Assembly (NCBI RefSeq): GCF_000472445.1
Contig: NZ_AXAJ01000003.1
Location: 124,159 to 188,158 of the forward strand
Reading direction: 5' to 3'
From: Burkholderia sp. WSM2230
GTDB lineage: Bacteria; Pseudomonadota; Gammaproteobacteria; Burkholderiales; Burkholderiaceae
Length of the DNA stretch: 64,000 nt
The notes under the pieces were generated by a model. The model saw nothing but the letters and a program-made list of their open reading frames with translations, was not told the origin of the DNA and did not search any database. Below, piece after piece: positions 61,109-64,000 of this stretch. Numbering within the stretch: position 1 is the stretch's first letter; each line of letters starts with the position of its first letter. The translations under genes and the position numbers were made by a program.

Positions 61109-64000
61109 ATGCTTCAGATCTTCTACTCGAACCGCTATGAAACGCTTGTCGGCGCGCTGCTCGACGACCTCGCGCAAGCGCCGTCCGACCCATGGACCGC
61201 GCAGCCCGTGATCGTCCCGAGCGCCGCCGTGCGGCGGCGGCTCGAGCTGGACATTGCCGCGCGCCTGGGCGTCTGCGCGAACGTCAGCTTCGGCTATCTC
61301 GCGCAATGGCTGTGGGCGCAAATCGGCGGCGTGATCGAGGTGCCGCGGCATTCGCCGTTCGCGCCGGATCGGCTCGTGTGGCGTTGTTATCGCCTGCTAG
61401 GCAGCGAAGACCCGGCATTGCCGTGGAATGCGTCGCCGCGTCTTCGTACCTATCTGGATGCGGCCGATCCGTCGATGCGCTATGAACTCGCGCGACGCGT
61501 GGCAACCGTGCTCGACCACTATCTGACCTATCGCCCGGAATGGCTGCTGCAATGGCAAAAGGGCGGTTCCATTTTCGCGAGCGGCGCTGCGGACGACACA
61601 GGCCCGCGCCTCGTCGGCGCAAGCGAGGCCGCGCGCGAGGACGAACGTTGGCAGGCGGCGCTGTGGCGCGCCGTGCTCGCCGAACTCGCTGGCGACGCAC
61701 GAACGCCCGAGACCGCGCTGCCGCCTGCCTACCGTTTTCTCGACGAAGTCGCCAGGCTCGACCTCGACGCAATTGCAAAAGCGAATTGGCCGGAAGCCGT
61801 GAGCGTGTTCGCGCTGCCCACCATGCCGCCGTTGCACGTTGCCTTGCTGCGTGCATTGTCGCGTTGGGTCGACGTGCGACTGTATGTGATGAACCCGTGC
61901 CGCGAATTCTGGTTCGACGTGGTGAGCGAAGGCCGCAAGGAGGCGCTCGACGCGGCCGGTCAGCTCGACTATCAGGAAGTGGGTCATCCGCTGCTTGCGG
62001 AATGGGGCCGTCAAACCCAGGCGCAGTTGCATATGCTGCATGAGCTAACCGAAAGCGCGGCCTCGCGCGAAACGGGTGAGTTCACGGAGAATCCGGAGCC
62101 GAGCTGGCTCGGCGCCGTGCAGAACAGCATTCTGGATCTGCGTTCGGAAACCGGGAGAGATGAATCGCCGTATGAGCACGGCATTGAAGTTCATGTGTGT
62201 CATAGCCTCTCACGGCAGCTTGAAGTGCTGCACGATCGGCTGCTTGGCTGGTTCGACGAATTGGACGATCTGCAGCCGTCCGACGTGCTGGTTGCCGTGT
62301 CCGATCTCGCCGCCGCGGGCCCGCTGATCGACGCGGTATTCGGCACGACGCCAGCCGGCGACACGCGCCGCATTCCGTATCGGATTACCGGCTTGCCGCC
62401 TTCGCAGGCCAATCCGGTCGCACGTCTCCTGCTCGACTGGCTCGCGTTGCCCGAGCGCAGCGTCGGCGCGCCGGATCTGATCGAATGGCTGCGCGTTGAC
62501 GCGGTTGCGGTGCGTTACGGTATCGACGCCGGTTCGCTCGAAGCGGCGCAGGAATGGCTCGCGGCGGCCGGCGCGCGGCGCGGGCTGTCGCCTGAAGAGC
62601 CGAGCGGCGAGCACGTGCCGGTGGCGCGTCACACGTTCGCCGATGCGCTGACCCGCTTATACCTGGGCTATGCGATGCCCGAAGGCGGCGAGCCGGTGGA
62701 CGCGTGGCTGCCGGTGGAGGGCGCTGACGGCTCGGGCGCCGAACTGCTCGGCCGCCTGTCGCGTTTCGTTGATGATATCGACAGCTTTGCCACGCGTTGC
62801 GCGAACGAACAGACCCCGGCGGAGTGGGTTCAGTTGCTGCTTGAAACGCTCGCGCAGTGTTTCGACGGCGGCGTGGAGTTCGCCGAGTCGCTCGCCGCCG
62901 TGCGCGACGCGATCGACAAGATGGGCGATGCGATGCACGCCGGCGCGCACGAGGTGACGATGCCCGCCGCGGTCGTGCGCGGCGCGCTCGCAGAAGCGCT
63001 CGACGATCCGGCGCGCGGCGGCGTGCCTTGGGGCAGCGTTACCTTTTCGTCGCTGACGAGTCTGCGCGGCTTGCCGTACCGCATTGTCTGTCTGCTCGGC
63101 ATGGACGACGGCGTGTTGCCGAGCCTTGCACGTGCCGACGAATTCGATCTGATGGCCGCCTTCGGCAAGGCCGGCGACAGGCAGCGCCGCGACGACGAGC
63201 GCAATCTCTTTCTCGATCTGCTGCTTGCCGCGCGCAGCCGTCTCTTTATCGCTTATACGGGCCGCAGCATTCGCGACAATGCGCCGTTGCCGCCGGCCGC
63301 GCTCGTCGACGAGCTGCTCGACTATCTGGCGCAGGTGTCGGCGGGCGAGGGCGCGAGTCCCGCGCAAGTCGAGCACGCGCGCCGTGCGTTCATTGTCGAT
63401 CACCCGCTGCAGGCGTTCGCGTCCGAGTACTTCGGCGCGCAGCCCGAGCTTTTCACGTACGACGCCGATCGCGCCGAGCTCGCCACCTTGCTGGCCGCGC
63501 CGCAGCAGAAAAGCGCCGCGCCGTTCTTCGACCAGCCATTGCCACCTGAGGATGCCGCGCCCGTCGCGTTCGACGATTTCGTGCGCTTCTGGCGTCATCC
63601 GGCGCGCGCGCTGCTGCGTGATCGCTTGGGCATTGTGTTGTCCGACGCGCAAGCCGAGTTGCTCGACACCGAGCCATTCGAACTCGACTATGCGGGCCGC
63701 GATGCCTTGGCCGAGCGTCTCCTGCCGGTGCTGCTCGATGCGCATAGCGAAGACGGCGATCTCACGTTCGACCGGGTGCGGCGCGTGGCCGAGGCGAGTC
63801 CCGAATTGCCCGGCGGCGCGACCGGCGCCGTGTGGCGCGCGCGCGAACTGGGCGCGTTGCGGCAACTCGCTGATAGCGTGCGCCGCGAGGTGGCTTCGGG
63901 TGTCGAGCGGCTGCCGTTCGTGCTCGACGTCGCGGCGCGCTGGCCGGATCGCGCCGACCTTGCGGGCGAGCTGTTCGGCGCTCACGACAAGGCGCTTCGC
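61109..64000 (+). CDS. recC: exodeoxyribonuclease V subunit gamma RecC (5' part)
   Basis: The first 964 codons are in the window; the gene continues past the right edge. RecC is the Chi-recognising subunit of the RecBCD helicase-nuclease used in double-strand break repair. Characteristic parts are MLQIFYSNRYETLVGALLDD, IVPSAAVRRRLELDIAARLG, VSFGYLAQWLWAQIGGVI, FALPTMPPLHVALLRALSRW, IEVHVCHSLSRQLEVLHDRL, and GSVTFSSLTSLRGLPYRIVC with LLGMDDGVLP. It lacks a Walker A motif, as expected of RecC. The ATG at 61109 is the family start. RecB and RecD genes probably follow outside. Confidence 0.9.
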   Translation, partial: MLQIFYSNRYETLVGALLDDLAQAPSDPWTAQPVIVPSAAVRRRLELDIAARLGVCANVSFGYLAQWLWAQIGGVIEVPRHSPFAPDRLVWRCYRLLGSEDPALPWNASPRLRTYLDAADPSMRYELARRVATVLDHYLTYRPEWLLQWQKGGSIFASGAADDTGPRLVGASEAAREDERWQAALWRAVLAELAGDARTPETALPPAYRFLDEVARLDLDAIAKANWPEAVSVFALPTMPPLHVALLRALSRWVDVRLYVMNPCREFWFDVVSEGRKEALDAAGQLDYQEVGHPLLAEWGRQTQAQLHMLHELTESAASRETGEFTENPEPSWLGAVQNSILDLRSETGRDESPYEHGIEVHVCHSLSRQLEVLHDRLLGWFDELDDLQPSDVLVAVSDLAAAGPLIDAVFGTTPAGDTRRIPYRITGLPPSQANPVARLLLDWLALPERSVGAPDLIEWLRVDAVAVRYGIDAGSLEAAQEWLAAAGARRGLSPEEPSGEHVPVARHTFADALTRLYLGYAMPEGGEPVDAWLPVEGADGSGAELLGRLSRFVDDIDSFATRCANEQTPAEWVQLLLETLAQCFDGGVEFAESLAAVRDAIDKMGDAMHAGAHEVTMPAAVVRGALAEALDDPARGGVPWGSVTFSSLTSLRGLPYRIVCLLGMDDGVLPSLARADEFDLMAAFGKAGDRQRRDDERNLFLDLLLAARSRLFIAYTGRSIRDNAPLPPAALVDELLDYLAQVSAGEGASPAQVEHARRAFIVDHPLQAFASEYFGAQPELFTYDADRAELATLLAAPQQKSAAPFFDQPLPPEDAAPVAFDDFVRFWRHPARALLRDRLGIVLSDAQAELLDTEPFELDYAGRDALAERLLPVLLDAHSEDGDLTFDRVRRVAEASPELPGGATGAVWRARELGALRQLADSVRREVASGVERLPFVLDVAARWPDRADLAGELFGAHDKALR

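Overview
The window is high-GC DNA with dense, often overlapping operons. Its gene content points to a Burkholderiaceae chromosome, probably Paraburkholderia, Caballeronia or a close relative: a DUF4148 protein, a NodT-type RND pump, furan catabolism genes, an imuA-imuB-dnaE2 cassette, and DUF883 and DUF3597 proteins. The genus is inferred from gene content and not proven. No tRNA, rRNA, CRISPR array or insertion sequence was seen.

Layout. (1) 1-8564: the start of a DUF4148 gene, then a tripartite RND efflux operon (pump, adaptor, outer-membrane factor). It is convergent with a CusS/CusR-like two-component system. GATTAC-N6-GTAATC-type dyads lie in front of both the pump operon and the regulator gene. 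(2) 8742-26268: a furfural/HMF catabolic island. A LysR regulator and an aldehyde dehydrogenase are on the minus strand. The plus-strand operon holds UbiD and UbiX decarboxylase genes (hmfF, hmfG), a molybdenum furoyl-CoA dehydrogenase (hmfABC), furoyl-CoA synthetase (hmfD), the hmfE hydrolase, the GMC oxidase hmfH, an MFS transporter and a membrane di-iron hydroxylase-like protein. A second, paralogous LysR gene and a cupin-MEKHLA pair follow on the minus strand. Together these should turn HMF, furfural and furandicarboxylate into 2-oxoglutarate. (3) 26269-38316: lower-GC accessory DNA with degraded small ORFs, a secreted alpha/beta hydrolase, a glycan cluster (HAD-type protein plus three GT2 glycosyltransferases), a permuted papain-like protein, Ohr, an epoxide hydrolase and a truncated SDR gene. 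(4) 38317-44101: a small secreted protein divergent from the SOS mutasome imuA-imuB-dnaE2, with a LexA box. (5) 44173-53803: small envelope and stress proteins, a crcB fluoride channel behind a fluoride-riboswitch-like leader that carries tandem repeats, an ammonium transporter, an orphan histidine kinase, a DJ-1/PfpI protein, and an Rrf2 regulator whose neighbouring NAD(P)-binding gene has an in-frame amber codon. (6) 53989-64000: a large MscS-type channel, a cysteine-dioxygenase-like gene divergent from an Lrp regulator, a FUSC-type exporter, and recC running off the right edge.

The observations most worth following up are the leader of crcB, the shared dyads of the two-component/RND system, the Rrf2 operator pair with the interrupted target gene, the extra domain and extra hydroxylase in the hmf operon, and the HAD/GT2 glycan cluster.
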